DNA from: Paraburkholderia sp. IMGN_8
GTDB taxonomy: Bacteria > Pseudomonadota > Gammaproteobacteria > Burkholderiales > Burkholderiaceae
Assembly: GCF_038050405.1 (NCBI RefSeq)
Contig: NZ_CP150901.1
Coordinates: 3,906,001 to 3,970,000 of the forward strand
DNA length: 64,000 bases
Direction of reading: 5' to 3'
Under the pieces are notes generated by a model. That model did no database searches, was not told where the DNA came from, and worked only from the letters and a program-made list of their open reading frames with translations. Made by a program: the position numbers and the translations under genes. This document shows positions 37,527-46,384 of this stretch, in pieces. The first letter of the stretch is position 1, and every line of letters starts with the position of its first letter.

Positions 37527-37613
37527 ATGACAGCCAGGAAGAAGGATTGCACCGCCACGGGGCACGAAAAATGCATCCGTCGTCACAGAGAGTCGCGTTA
37601 AACTGGCTGTCAT
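37527..37613. repeat. 11-bp inverted repeat with 65-bp spacer
   Basis: ATGACAGCCAG (37527-37537) and CTGGCTGTCAT (37603-37613), perfect. Located in the 325-bp gap (37480-37805) that otherwise holds no gene. No target duplication flanks it, so a mobile origin is not supported; paired operators are possible. Confidence 0.5.
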
Positions 37614-37805
37614 AGTCGCGCGGCGCAGCACGCACCGCGCGGCGGGCGGCACGGCGCCGGGTAACGCGCAAGCGCGCGCGCAGGGCGGCACCCCGCAGGC
37701 AGTTGAATGAACGGGCGGATGCCCCGATGTGAGCGCGGCGCGACAGACGGCGCTCCATCCTGCCCGTACAATGGTTCGATCAACAACGGAACAAGGACAA
37801 GCTCG

Positions 37806-38057
37806 ATGCGCACTACCGGGTCCTCCGGGTCAATGGCCCTGCTCACTGAATACGACGACGCAACGGCGCGCGAACTCCGCTCGCTGCGCCTCGAATCGAC
37901 AGAAGACGGCAAAGGCATTCTTCTGATTGAAGTCGATGAGCGCAAGCCAGGCATTCATCGCGAAGTGCGCTACGAAATCACGCCTGCGGAACTGATTGCG
38001 GCGATTCGCGCGCATGGCGCGGAGTTGCCGGGCGAACAACACAATCATCGTCAATAA
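37806..38057 (+). CDS. small conserved hypothetical protein
   Basis: An 83-residue acidic/basic mixed protein (ALLTEYDDATARELRSLRLESTEDGKGILLIEVDERKPGIHREVRYEITPAELIAAIRAHGAELP). The alternating pattern suggests a small beta-sheet with a final helix. No signal peptide or membrane segment. AGGA lies upstream of the ATG at 37806. Family not recognised. Confidence 0.65.
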   Translation: MRTTGSSGSMALLTEYDDATARELRSLRLESTEDGKGILLIEVDERKPGIHREVRYEITPAELIAAIRAHGAELPGEQHNHRQ

Positions 38058-38435
38058 CGCTCAGCACCCGGCATCGCGCCGTCTCGCGGGTGCCGGGTGG
38101 CCGCGCGCCACCGCGCGCTTCAATTCATTTCGATCTGTTCCACGCGCGCTTTTAATTCGCTGCTTTTAATTCGCTTCCGTGACTGGCTTTCAATGCCTCT
38201 GCGCACGCGTGCTGAGCAAGCCTTGCCTCAAGTTATTCACATTTTTAATACTCTTTTTAATTGGCGGACGTCCGGCCGGACGGTCAATCAGCGCGCCGCA
38301 TAAGCGCTTGCAGCACCCGAATAACGGGCATCATTGCTGGGCGTTTGCACGTATTGAAAATGCGTCCATAATCCTTGCATTCTCTATTGTTTCCCCCACC
38401 TATGCCGCTCCTGAAAGGGCTGCGGATGTAAGCCG
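38058..38435. other. intergenic region with a tandem 14-mer
   Basis: No gene seen in 378 bases. A perfect tandem duplication of GCTTTTAATTCGCT lies at 38148-38175. The AT-richer second half probably contains the promoter of the DedA-rhodanese gene, which I could not place. Confidence 0.5.
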
Positions 38436-39428
38436 ATGCTACATGATCTCGTCGAGCAATACGGGCCGGCACTCATTTTCGCCAATGTGCTGGCCGCCTC
38501 CCTGGGGCTGCCTGTCCCGGCAATGCCGTCGCTCGTCCTGTTCGGCGCGATGGCCGCGATGCATCCCGGCTCGGTGGGCACGCAATTGATGCCCGTGCTC
38601 GTGCTGTCGATATTCGCCACGCTGATCGGCGACAGCGCGTGGTATCTCGCCGGGCGTCTATACGGCGGCAACACGCTGAAGGCGATCTGCCGTCTTTCGC
38701 TGTCGCGCGACACTTGCGTAAAAAAGACAGAACGATTTTTCGGACGTTGGGGCGTGCGCGTGCTGGCCGTGGCAAAGTTCGTCCCGGGCCTGTCGATCGT
38801 GTCGATTCCGATGGCCGGCGCGATGGGCACGCGCTACCGCACGTTCCTCACGTATGACAGCATCGGCGCCGCTTTGTGGTCCGGCACGGGTCTGATCATC
38901 GGCGCGCTGTTCGCGAAGCAGATCGACATGCTGTTCGCGGCCGCCGGGCGCCTCGGCCGTACGGCCGCGCTGGTAGTCGTCGCTTTGCTGCTGTTGTACG
39001 CCGGTTATCGCTGGATGCGCCGCCGCCAACTGATTTCGAAGCTCGCGTCCGCGCGAATCGAAGTCGACGAGCTGGCAGAACTGGTCGCGGCCGGCCGCAC
39101 GCCGGTGCTGTTCGATATCCGTTCGCAGGAAAAGCGTAAGCTCGATCCGTTCGTGATTCCGGGCTCGCTATTCGCCGACGAGCGGCAGCTCGACGAGATC
39201 GTCGCGAAGTACCCGCGCGATCAGAAGGTGGTGATTTACTGTTCGTGCCCGAATGAGATTTCCGCGGCATGGATGGCCAAGCAGATGAACGAAGCCGGCT
39301 TCGCCGATGTGCTGCCGCTGCGCGGCGGCATGGAAGCCTGGCGCGACTCGGGCAAAACGGTAGAAGCGCTGCCCGATATGCCGCCGCCGGACCTGGCGGT
39401 CGATCATATCGCGCCGAAGGCCGTGTAG
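38436..39428 (+). CDS. DedA (VTT-domain) membrane protein fused to a rhodanese domain
   Basis: A 330-residue fusion. Residues 1-200 form a DedA/SNARE-associated VTT domain (ANVLAASLGLPVPAMPSL, the FFGRWGVRVLAVAKFVPGLSIVSIPMAGAMGT core with conserved Arg/Gly/Pro). Residues 205-320 form a rhodanese domain with the persulfide-type Cys in VVIYCSCPNEISAAWMA and the C-terminal GGMEAWRDSG. VTT proteins are linked to lipid flipping and envelope homeostasis; the rhodanese would face the cytoplasm and handle sulfane sulfur. It is 86 bases upstream of a redox fusion on the same strand, probably the same operon. Confidence 0.9.
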   Translation: MLHDLVEQYGPALIFANVLAASLGLPVPAMPSLVLFGAMAAMHPGSVGTQLMPVLVLSIFATLIGDSAWYLAGRLYGGNTLKAICRLSLSRDTCVKKTERFFGRWGVRVLAVAKFVPGLSIVSIPMAGAMGTRYRTFLTYDSIGAALWSGTGLIIGALFAKQIDMLFAAAGRLGRTAALVVVALLLLYAGYRWMRRRQLISKLASARIEVDELAELVAAGRTPVLFDIRSQEKRKLDPFVIPGSLFADERQLDEIVAKYPRDQKVVIYCSCPNEISAAWMAKQMNEAGFADVLPLRGGMEAWRDSGKTVEALPDMPPPDLAVDHIAPKAV

Positions 39429-39514
39429 CGCAGCGCGCACCCGCATTAGCGCCATCGCGCGCCCGCGCCGCTTCGCCGTCGAACAATCAGGATGAAGACA
39501 GAAGGAGCGGTTCA

Positions 39515-41227
39515 ATGCTTTCGACTCAAGAAGCTGAAGGGCAACAAGCAGTAGTCGCCGATGCGCCGTTTTCGTCGCTCGCGACACGCAAGCACCAGAT
39601 GTTCCCGGAGCTTACGTCAGAGGAAATCAAGCGCCTGCGCCGGTTCGGCGAAGAACACCATTGGGAAGCCGGCGATCTGCTGTTCGAAACCGGCCGCACC
39701 GGCCCCGGCATGTTCGTGGTGCTGAACGGGAGCGTGAAGGTGTACCAGCGCGACGGCATCGGACGTGAAGTTTTGATCGCCGAACATGGCGCAGGGCAAT
39801 TTCTCGCCGAAGTCGGTCAACTGTCAGGACGGCCCGCGCTGGTCAACGGCATGGCGCTCGGTCCGGTGGATGCGCTGCTGATTCCGCCGGTCAAGCTGCG
39901 TGCGCTGATCGTCGCCGAAGCCGAACTTGGCGAGCGCATCATGCGAGCGCTGATCCTGCGCCGCGTCGCGCTGATCGAAAAAGGCGCGGGCGGCCCGATT
40001 CTGATCGGCAACAGCACCGACTCGCGGCTCGTTTTGTTGCAAGGGTTCCTGTCGCGCAACGGCCATCCTCATTCAGTGATCGACGAGCGCGACGAAGACG
40101 CGCTGCGTCTGATCGAACAGTTCGCCGCGCAAAAAGAAGACCTGCCGCTGGTCATCTGCCCGGACGGCTCGGTGCTGCGCCATCCGAGCATGCCGGAACT
40201 CGCCAGTTGTCTCGGCTTACTGCCCGATCTCGACGATTCGGTTGTGTATGACGTCGCGATCGTCGGCGCCGGCCCCGCAGGCCTCGCCACCGCGGTGTAT
40301 GCCGCGTCCGAAGGACTGCAGGTGATCGTGCTCGACAGCCGCGCGCCGGGCGGCCAGGCGGGCGCCAGTGCACGGATCGAAAACTATCTCGGCTTTCCGA
40401 CCGGCATCTCCGGCCAGGCGCTGGCGGGCCGCGCGTTCGTGCAGGCGCAGAAGTTCGGCGCACATGTCGCGATTCCGGTCCACGTCAAGGCACTGCATTG
40501 CGCGGAGTCGCCGCATCGGCTGGAACTCAAGTGCGGCGGCCACATCTCCGCCCGCGCGATCGTGATTGCGAGCGGCGCAGTGTACCGGCGCCCCGAACTC
40601 GAAGGCCTCGACCGCCTCGACGGGCGCGGCGTCTATTACTGGGCATCCCCGGTCGAAGCCAAGCTGTGCAAGCGCCAGGAGATCGTGCTGGTGGGCGGCG
40701 GCAACTCGGCGGGCCAGGCGATCGTCTATCTGGCGACGCACGCGGCCAAAGTCCATGTACTGATCCGCCGGAGCGGCTTTGAAGCCACCATGTCGCGCTA
40801 CCTGATCGACCGCATCCGCTCGCTGCCGAATGTGTTCGTGCATCCGAACTCGGAGATCGGCAGGCTCGACGCGGACGAAAGCGGCCTCGCGTCGGTGGCA
40901 TTGAAGAAGCCACTGCCGGACGGCACCGATCATTTCGACACGCGGCACCTGTTCCTCTTTACCGGCGCGAACCCGAATACCGACTGGCTGCGCACTTGCG
41001 GCGTGGAACTCGACGCCAAAGGCTTCGTGCTGACCGGCACCAGCGCCGACGGCACATCGACCTGCGATCTCGGCACGACCGTCGAAGGCGTGTACGCGAT
41101 CGGCGACGCGCGCGCCGGGTCGACCAAACGGGTCGCCGCGGCGGTCGGGGAAGGCGCGGCGGTGGTCTCGCAGATCCATCAGCTTCTGGCGGTATCGGCG
41201 GGCGAAGCGGTCGCTTTGGGCGCCTGA
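39515..41227 (+). CDS. cyclic-nucleotide-binding domain fused to thioredoxin-reductase-like flavoprotein
   Basis: A 570-residue fusion. Residues 30-150 form a cNMP-binding-like domain (HHWEAGDLLFETGRTGPGMFVVLNGSVKVYQRDGIGREV); about 150-240 is a linker domain. From residue 248 it is a thioredoxin-reductase-like module with FAD site VGAGPAGLATAVYA, NADPH site LVGGGNSAGQAIVYLA and C-terminal FAD motif GVYAIGDARAGSTKRVAAAVGEGA. The redox CxxC of thioredoxin reductase is replaced by W376-A-S-P379, so it cannot reduce thioredoxin in the classical way. GAAGGAG precedes the ATG at 39515. Substrate and effector are unknown. Confidence 0.92.
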   Translation: MLSTQEAEGQQAVVADAPFSSLATRKHQMFPELTSEEIKRLRRFGEEHHWEAGDLLFETGRTGPGMFVVLNGSVKVYQRDGIGREVLIAEHGAGQFLAEVGQLSGRPALVNGMALGPVDALLIPPVKLRALIVAEAELGERIMRALILRRVALIEKGAGGPILIGNSTDSRLVLLQGFLSRNGHPHSVIDERDEDALRLIEQFAAQKEDLPLVICPDGSVLRHPSMPELASCLGLLPDLDDSVVYDVAIVGAGPAGLATAVYAASEGLQVIVLDSRAPGGQAGASARIENYLGFPTGISGQALAGRAFVQAQKFGAHVAIPVHVKALHCAESPHRLELKCGGHISARAIVIASGAVYRRPELEGLDRLDGRGVYYWASPVEAKLCKRQEIVLVGGGNSAGQAIVYLATHAAKVHVLIRRSGFEATMSRYLIDRIRSLPNVFVHPNSEIGRLDADESGLASVALKKPLPDGTDHFDTRHLFLFTGANPNTDWLRTCGVELDAKGFVLTGTSADGTSTCDLGTTVEGVYAIGDARAGSTKRVAAAVGEGAAVVSQIHQLLAVSAGEAVALGA

Positions 41228-41486
41228 ATCGGCTCGCGCTTAGGCTGGCTTCCCGGCCGGCACCGCGGCTGGGAACGGCGCCACGGGCGCGACTGATAAC
41301 TTTTCATCTCACCTGTCCGCGCGCTGGGTCCCGTCGGGTCCGGTTATGCCGCCCAGTTGCGCCCTCGCCGGCATCGTGCCCTGCATCGATTCGTCTGCCG
41401 TATTCACGCTAAAGTAGCGACTGCCGATCCTGGCGCCGGAGCTCGCGTCCGCTCCTCAACGCAGTCACTCACTGACCGACACTCGC

Positions 41487-42710
41487 GTGAAGACTCTTCC
41501 GCTATCCGCCGCCCGTACCCTGCATCTGGCCGCGCAAGGTTTGCTGACGCCGCCGCGCCGGAAGGCCGTCAAAGCCGACGTGCTCGACGCGATTCGCCGC
41601 ATGGCGCAATTGCAGATCGACACGATCCACGTCGTCGCGCGCAGCCCTTACCTTGTGCTGTTCAGCCGGCTCGGCGCGTATCCGCAGCAGTGGCTCGACG
41701 AGCACCTCGCTGAAGGCAAACTGTTCGAGTACTGGTCGCACGAAGCCTGTTTCGTGCCGACCGAAGACTACGGTCTGCTGCGCCACCGCATGCTCGATCC
41801 GAGCGGCATGGGCTGGAAATACGCGGCCGAGTGGCACAAGAAGCATCGCAAGGACATCGAGCGCCTGCTCGCGCATATTCGTGCAACTGGCCCAGTGCGT
41901 TCAGCGGATTTCGCTCGCGAAGCGGGCAAGAGCAACGGCTGGTGGGACTGGAAGCCGGAGAAGCGCCACCTGGAAGTACTGTTCGCGATCGGGCAATTGA
42001 TGGTGGCCGAGCGGCGCAATTTTCACCGTGTCTACGATCTGACCGAGCGCGTGCTGCCGGACTGGGACGATGCACGCGATCTGCCGCCGGCGGAAACCGT
42101 CACCTGGGACGTGTTGCGCCGCACCTGCCGCGCGCTCGGCGTCGCGCGCGCCGATTGGGTCGCCGATTACTACCGGCTGCCGCGCCGTCCGTATCGCGAC
42201 GAACTGCATGCGCTCGCCGATCAGGGCGAGCTGATTCCCGTACAAGTGGAAGGCTGGAAACAGGACACCTTCGTCCACCACGAATTCGCATCGATGATCG
42301 ACGATGCAGCCAATGGCAAACTCGCTTCGAGCGTCACCACGGTGCTGTCGCCGTTCGATCCGGTCGTGTGGGACCGCAAGCGCGCCGCCGCGCTATTCGA
42401 CTTCGACTACGCGATCGAATGCTATACGCCCGCGGCGAAACGCAAATATGGTTACTTCGTTCTACCGCTGTTGAGCCGCGGCCGTCTGGTCGGCCGCGTG
42501 GATGCCAAGGCACATCGGACCAACGGCGTGTTCGAACTGAAGTCGCTGCACATCGAACCCGGCGTGCGCCTGAGTGCGCGTCTTGCGGGCGATCTGCGCC
42601 GCGCGTTGCAGCGTTGCGCGGATTGGCACGGCACGCCGCAGCTGGAAATCACCTCCGCGTCGCCGGAATGGCTCGAAGCGTTGAGCGCCGACAGCAGCGT
42701 GGAAGCGTGA
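41487..42710 (+). CDS. YcaQ/AlkX-like winged-helix DNA glycosylase
   Basis: A 407-residue HTH_42 superfamily protein. The Q-I-D motif at residues 43-45 corresponds to the catalytic QxD of E. coli YcaQ, which removes alkylated bases and unhooks interstrand crosslinks. Other family elements are LFEYWSHEACFVP and VLSPFDPVVWDRKRAAALFDFDYAIECYTPAAKRKYGYFVLPLL. The start is GTG with no obvious RBS. Alone between the redox fusion and the LysE gene. Confidence 0.87.
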   Translation: MKTLPLSAARTLHLAAQGLLTPPRRKAVKADVLDAIRRMAQLQIDTIHVVARSPYLVLFSRLGAYPQQWLDEHLAEGKLFEYWSHEACFVPTEDYGLLRHRMLDPSGMGWKYAAEWHKKHRKDIERLLAHIRATGPVRSADFAREAGKSNGWWDWKPEKRHLEVLFAIGQLMVAERRNFHRVYDLTERVLPDWDDARDLPPAETVTWDVLRRTCRALGVARADWVADYYRLPRRPYRDELHALADQGELIPVQVEGWKQDTFVHHEFASMIDDAANGKLASSVTTVLSPFDPVVWDRKRAAALFDFDYAIECYTPAAKRKYGYFVLPLLSRGRLVGRVDAKAHRTNGVFELKSLHIEPGVRLSARLAGDLRRALQRCADWHGTPQLEITSASPEWLEALSADSSVEA

Positions 42711-42732
42711 ACGTGTTACATCACGCACGCGC

Positions 42733-43332
42733 TCAATGAAGCCCCGCCCACGCGAGCGACAACGAAAATACGCCCAGCACGATCGACGCGCCGCGCTGCA
42801 TCTTCACCGGGTTCACCCACGTGAGTTTGCCGCTGCCGAGCGCGGCGCCGAACGCGATCCACGCCAGTGCAATCGGCACTAATAGGCACGCGAACATCAA
42901 CATCGCAAAGACATACGCCGGCGCATGCGCAAACGCGGCCGCGGGAAAGATCGTGCCGGCGAACAACAAGCCTTTCGGATTGAGCAGCGTCGCGACGAAT
43001 AACGTGCGCATGCCGCTCGCCCGCTGAGCCGATACGGGTAACGCCACTGCCGCGCGCCACATATCGACGGCGAGATACGCGATGTACACGCCGCTCGCCA
43101 CGCGCAGCAGCGACGGCAACCACGGCAGTGCATGCGCCGCTTGCGCAAGAAAACGTCCCCATACAGAGATCGACACCAGATAGCCGGCCAGTTCGGCGGC
43201 GATCAACGGCAACGAGCGTTGCACGCCCTGGCGCAAACCCGCTGCGGCAAGCAGCGTATTGGTGGGGCCCGGCGTAATCAGCACGACGACAATGCCGACG
43301 GCCAGCAACGCGATAGCGGACGTGGAGAGCAT
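42733..43332 (-). CDS. LysE/RhtB-family exporter
   Basis: A 199-residue inner-membrane protein with about six hydrophobic segments and the family start LLAVGIVVVLITPGPTNTLLAAAG, then LNPKGLLFAGTIFP. The group exports amino acids or related metabolites. The ATG at 43332 has no good RBS; a hairpin ending in a T run abuts it, which may limit expression. Confidence 0.88.
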   Translation of the reverse strand: MLSTSAIALLAVGIVVVLITPGPTNTLLAAAGLRQGVQRSLPLIAAELAGYLVSISVWGRFLAQAAHALPWLPSLLRVASGVYIAYLAVDMWRAAVALPVSAQRASGMRTLFVATLLNPKGLLFAGTIFPAAAFAHAPAYVFAMLMFACLLVPIALAWIAFGAALGSGKLTWVNPVKMQRGASIVLGVFSLSLAWAGLH

Positions 43333-43333
43333 A

Positions 43334-43368
43334 AAAAAGGTGCACTGAAGAAAACAGGGCACCTTTTT
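43334..43368. promoter_or_regulatory. hairpin abutting the LysE start codon (attenuator or terminator)
   Basis: AAAAAGGTGC (43334-43343) pairs with GCACCTTTTT (43359-43368) around a 15-base loop. On the minus strand the stem is followed by T6 and then the LysE-family ATG, so it has the form of an intrinsic terminator placed at the start codon. Confidence 0.6.
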
Positions 43369-43472
43369 ATCACAGAGAACCGCGCCGCCGAAATGCGACG
43401 GCCAATGCACGATCCGCATCGACGCTCACGCCGATGCAAACCACGCCGCCCGCGGGCGGCGAGCCACCGCTT

Positions 43473-43730
43473 TCAGTGCTCGAGCCTTGCGCGCATCTCG
43501 CGAGCAGTTTCCAGCAGGCCTTCGTAACCCGAACGCGCATGCTCCGGTAAATCGGGATCGCCGACGAGCGCGCCGAGCGTTTCGATCAAGCTGTACAGAA
43601 TGCCCTTTGCAGCACCCGAAGCAATGCTGCCCGACGATACTTGCCGTTCCACATGCGTGAGCGCGGCATCGAGGTGTTCCAGGTCGGGCTTATCGTCTGT
43701 GGGCGGCTTAGGCGTTTCGTCTTGCGTCAT
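43473..43730 (-). CDS. small conserved hypothetical protein
   Basis: An 85-residue acidic, mainly helical protein (MTQDETPKPPTDDKPDLEHLDAALTHVERQVSSGSIASGAAKGILYSLIETLGALVGDPDL...). No Cys, no signal peptide. AGGAGA lies 11 bases before the ATG. No recognised family. Confidence 0.6.
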   Translation of the reverse strand: MTQDETPKPPTDDKPDLEHLDAALTHVERQVSSGSIASGAAKGILYSLIETLGALVGDPDLPEHARSGYEGLLETAREMRARLEH

Positions 43731-43840
43731 GATCAAACATCTCTCCTGGTGAAGCACCGGTGAACAAGCCATCCTTTCACGTTGTTATATACCGATCGTG
43801 TGCTGCCGTCCATTCGTGAAGGGACCGAGCGCGATCCAAG

Positions 43841-46024
43841 TTAAGGCGTCCATCGATACATCAGGATTTTCGCGCGCGCGTCGTCTTCCAGCAGCACGAC
43901 GTATTCGCCATTGCCGCGCTGCACCGCGCTGATGCCGAGATACACGTCGACCCAGCCGCTGGTGTTGCCGACACTCGCGCCCGGCGTCATATAGCCGACC
44001 GCCTGGCCGGTGCGCGCGTCGTAGACGTCCACCTTCGCGGTGTACAGCTCCGCGACGAAGACATAATTGCCCGCTACCGCGACGCCCACCGTTGTGGTCT
44101 GCGGATTGCTCTGCGTATTCCACGGCAGCGAGATCGCGTACTGCTGGGTCGGCGTGCCCGAACTCCAGTTGTCGTAACGCGCGAGCACCGGGCCGGCCTC
44201 CTTCCAGTGCGTCGAATCCCACGGAATCGCGCTCGTGAAACCGGATATGTACATCGTGTCGGTCTCCGCAATGTAGACGATCCGAGCGATCCGCGTGAAC
44301 GGTTGCGGCATCGCGAACATCTTCGAACTCGCGTAGGTGTAGATCGGATTGCCAGCCGAATCCAGACCTTGCAACGGCATCTCGCGGATGCCGCTCGTCG
44401 GCGTGGAGAGCCATACGTTGCCGGGCGTATCGACCCACCAGAAGCCGTTGCCGACCGTGCTGCCGGTAGACGGATTGCCGGTGATCTCGCTGGCGTCGAC
44501 AGTGCCGTTGCCATTGCTGTCGCGCCACAGCCATTCGCCGTAGGTGGGTTGTCCGCTCGGCCAGGTGCCGGGAAGCGGATTTTGCGCCAGCAAGCCAGAC
44601 GGAATCGCCACTTCGCCATGCGCCGCGTCGAAGCGATACACGTTCAGATAATGCGCGCCCGGATCGAGCGTGTAGAGATACTGCTGACCGTTGATTCGCC
44701 GTACCATCGGCTCGCCACGCACGCCGCGCGGCTGGTGAAAGGCCGGGTCGTCGGGATAATCGAAACGGTCGAGCGTAAAGCCCGCATACGACCACTCGTG
44801 CCCGACCGGCTGACTGTAATCGAGCGTGAAGCGCTTCGAGCCGGTGTAGACCGAATTCGGCGTCGCGGGATCGAAGGCGGCGCTATCGACAAAGGCCAGC
44901 CCGTACAGGCGCCAGTTGAAGGCATGCGTGCTGAAGACGTAGCTCTCGAGCACCGCACCTTGACCGACCGATGCCGAGCCGAGCGGCCGCGGACCTTCGC
45001 CGTTTTGCGCGACGTACAGATTGCCGGCCGGATCGACGCCGATGCCCGTGATGCCATTGAAGCGCCAATTGCCCGGCACACCCTTGGTCACGTGGAAAAT
45101 ACCATTGCGCGTGCCGAACGGCGCGGCGGCTTGCGGCTGACCGTTGGCGTCCTTGTTGAAGACGAGGATCTGCTGCGTCGGTCCATTGTCGGCGACAAGG
45201 ATTTGCCCTGACGGGGTGACCGCGATGTCGGACGGCACCGTGCCGGCGGGCAAGGCCAACGTGCCGGAAAGCGCGGTGCCGTTGGCGGCATAGTGCAGGA
45301 TGCTCAGGCTTCCCGTCGAGACGCCGCTCATCACCCACAGCGTCGAATCCGTATCCACCGCGATGCGTCCCGGCGACGGCACACTCCACGAGCGCAAGCG
45401 CTGCATCGAATTCGCGTCGAACACGAGGACCCGGCTGTTGGACGTATCCGCGACATACAGTTCGCTATCTGTGGCGGCCATGCCGCGAACGCCCGCATCG
45501 GTGCCGGTCGTCACGGCGTTGAGCAGCAGAAAACTGTTCTTCGTCGCATTCGCGCTGTTGCCGATGCCGCCGCTGAACGGTGCGCCGGTCGCGAGATTGG
45601 CGAGCGTGCGGCGCGTGAGGCCGAACCACGTCTGGTTGGCCGGCGGATAGTCCGCGCCGACCAGTCCGTTCTTCTCGTTGCCGATCGACATCGCCGCGTA
45701 CAGGTAGGTATGGTTCGTCGCGACCGCATCGCCGCCGGTGTTGCCCCAGCCGTGCGTCGAGCCGGCGACCGCGAGCTTGTCGCCCGCGCGATACGCGGCG
45801 ATCTCGCTGCCGCTTTCGTCCCAGGGTGCATTGGTGTAGACGGTGCCGTCCGCGCCGACGCTGATCGCCTGGATGTCCTGCTGCATCCATTTGCCATCGC
45901 CAAAGCCGAAGCTGTTGCCGATCCAGGAGGTGGTGTAGGTCAGTTGAGATTGCGCGAGCGCGCTGAGCGGGACGAGACTGTGCAGGACAAGCACAGCGGC
46001 GCCAAGGCGCGAGGAGAATTTCAC
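43841..46024 (-). CDS. large secreted NHL/beta-propeller-like protein
   Basis: A 727-residue protein with a clear Sec signal peptide (MKFSSRLGAAVLVLHSLVPLSALAQ). The mature part is built of repeated blades of the type GRIAVDTDSTLWVMSG, SDIAVTPSGQILVADNG and TGIGVDPAGNLYVAQNG, as in NHL or SMP-30-like propellers. Around residue 500 it has RDSNGNGTVDASE, which fits an EF-hand calcium loop. It is likely a periplasmic or extracellular calcium-binding propeller; enzymatic activity is not evident. Monocistronic. Confidence 0.83.
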   Translation of the reverse strand: MKFSSRLGAAVLVLHSLVPLSALAQSQLTYTTSWIGNSFGFGDGKWMQQDIQAISVGADGTVYTNAPWDESGSEIAAYRAGDKLAVAGSTHGWGNTGGDAVATNHTYLYAAMSIGNEKNGLVGADYPPANQTWFGLTRRTLANLATGAPFSGGIGNSANATKNSFLLLNAVTTGTDAGVRGMAATDSELYVADTSNSRVLVFDANSMQRLRSWSVPSPGRIAVDTDSTLWVMSGVSTGSLSILHYAANGTALSGTLALPAGTVPSDIAVTPSGQILVADNGPTQQILVFNKDANGQPQAAAPFGTRNGIFHVTKGVPGNWRFNGITGIGVDPAGNLYVAQNGEGPRPLGSASVGQGAVLESYVFSTHAFNWRLYGLAFVDSAAFDPATPNSVYTGSKRFTLDYSQPVGHEWSYAGFTLDRFDYPDDPAFHQPRGVRGEPMVRRINGQQYLYTLDPGAHYLNVYRFDAAHGEVAIPSGLLAQNPLPGTWPSGQPTYGEWLWRDSNGNGTVDASEITGNPSTGSTVGNGFWWVDTPGNVWLSTPTSGIREMPLQGLDSAGNPIYTYASSKMFAMPQPFTRIARIVYIAETDTMYISGFTSAIPWDSTHWKEAGPVLARYDNWSSGTPTQQYAISLPWNTQSNPQTTTVGVAVAGNYVFVAELYTAKVDVYDARTGQAVGYMTPGASVGNTSGWVDVYLGISAVQRGNGEYVVLLEDDARAKILMYRWTP

Positions 46025-46384
46025 GACGGTGTTTCCTTGCGAGGTGCAAAGCGCGCACGGCCGGCGTGTCCGGCGCGCTTCAGCGTGTATGCGGATCGAT
46101 AGCTATCGCGCATGCGTGAACGTTGGCGTTTTATCCTCGCATAGAAAACGCGGAAATTTATTCGTAAAAAATTCCTTGCGGGCTTGTGGAGGGTTTAAAT
46201 AATTCGATGTGCATAAGTTTGCACGCGCGCGGCACGCTTAGCTGCTTTTCAGCCGCACGCGATACGCACATCGTCGTGCGCCGGCAAGCACATGTTCGTC
46301 GCGTTCAATCGATCCGTCCTCGCCGACAATCTCCTCAAACAGTTGCAACGCGAATACGGGTTCGACACGGCACCGCATTGACCA
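46025..46384. other. intergenic region with a possible gene remnant
   Basis: Near 46030-46180 lies the AT-rich promoter region of the secreted protein. On the + strand at 46292-46381 a short frame encodes MFVAFNRSVLADNLL and ends EYGFDTAPH; it reads like the C-terminus of a real protein but has no RBS or upstream domain. It may be a fragment of a lost gene. Confidence 0.35.

Noticed and set aside
38148..38175. The tandem 14-mer GCTTTTAATTCGCT as a regulatory iteron
   Set aside because: Only two copies and no replication or partition gene nearby; simple slippage is sufficient.
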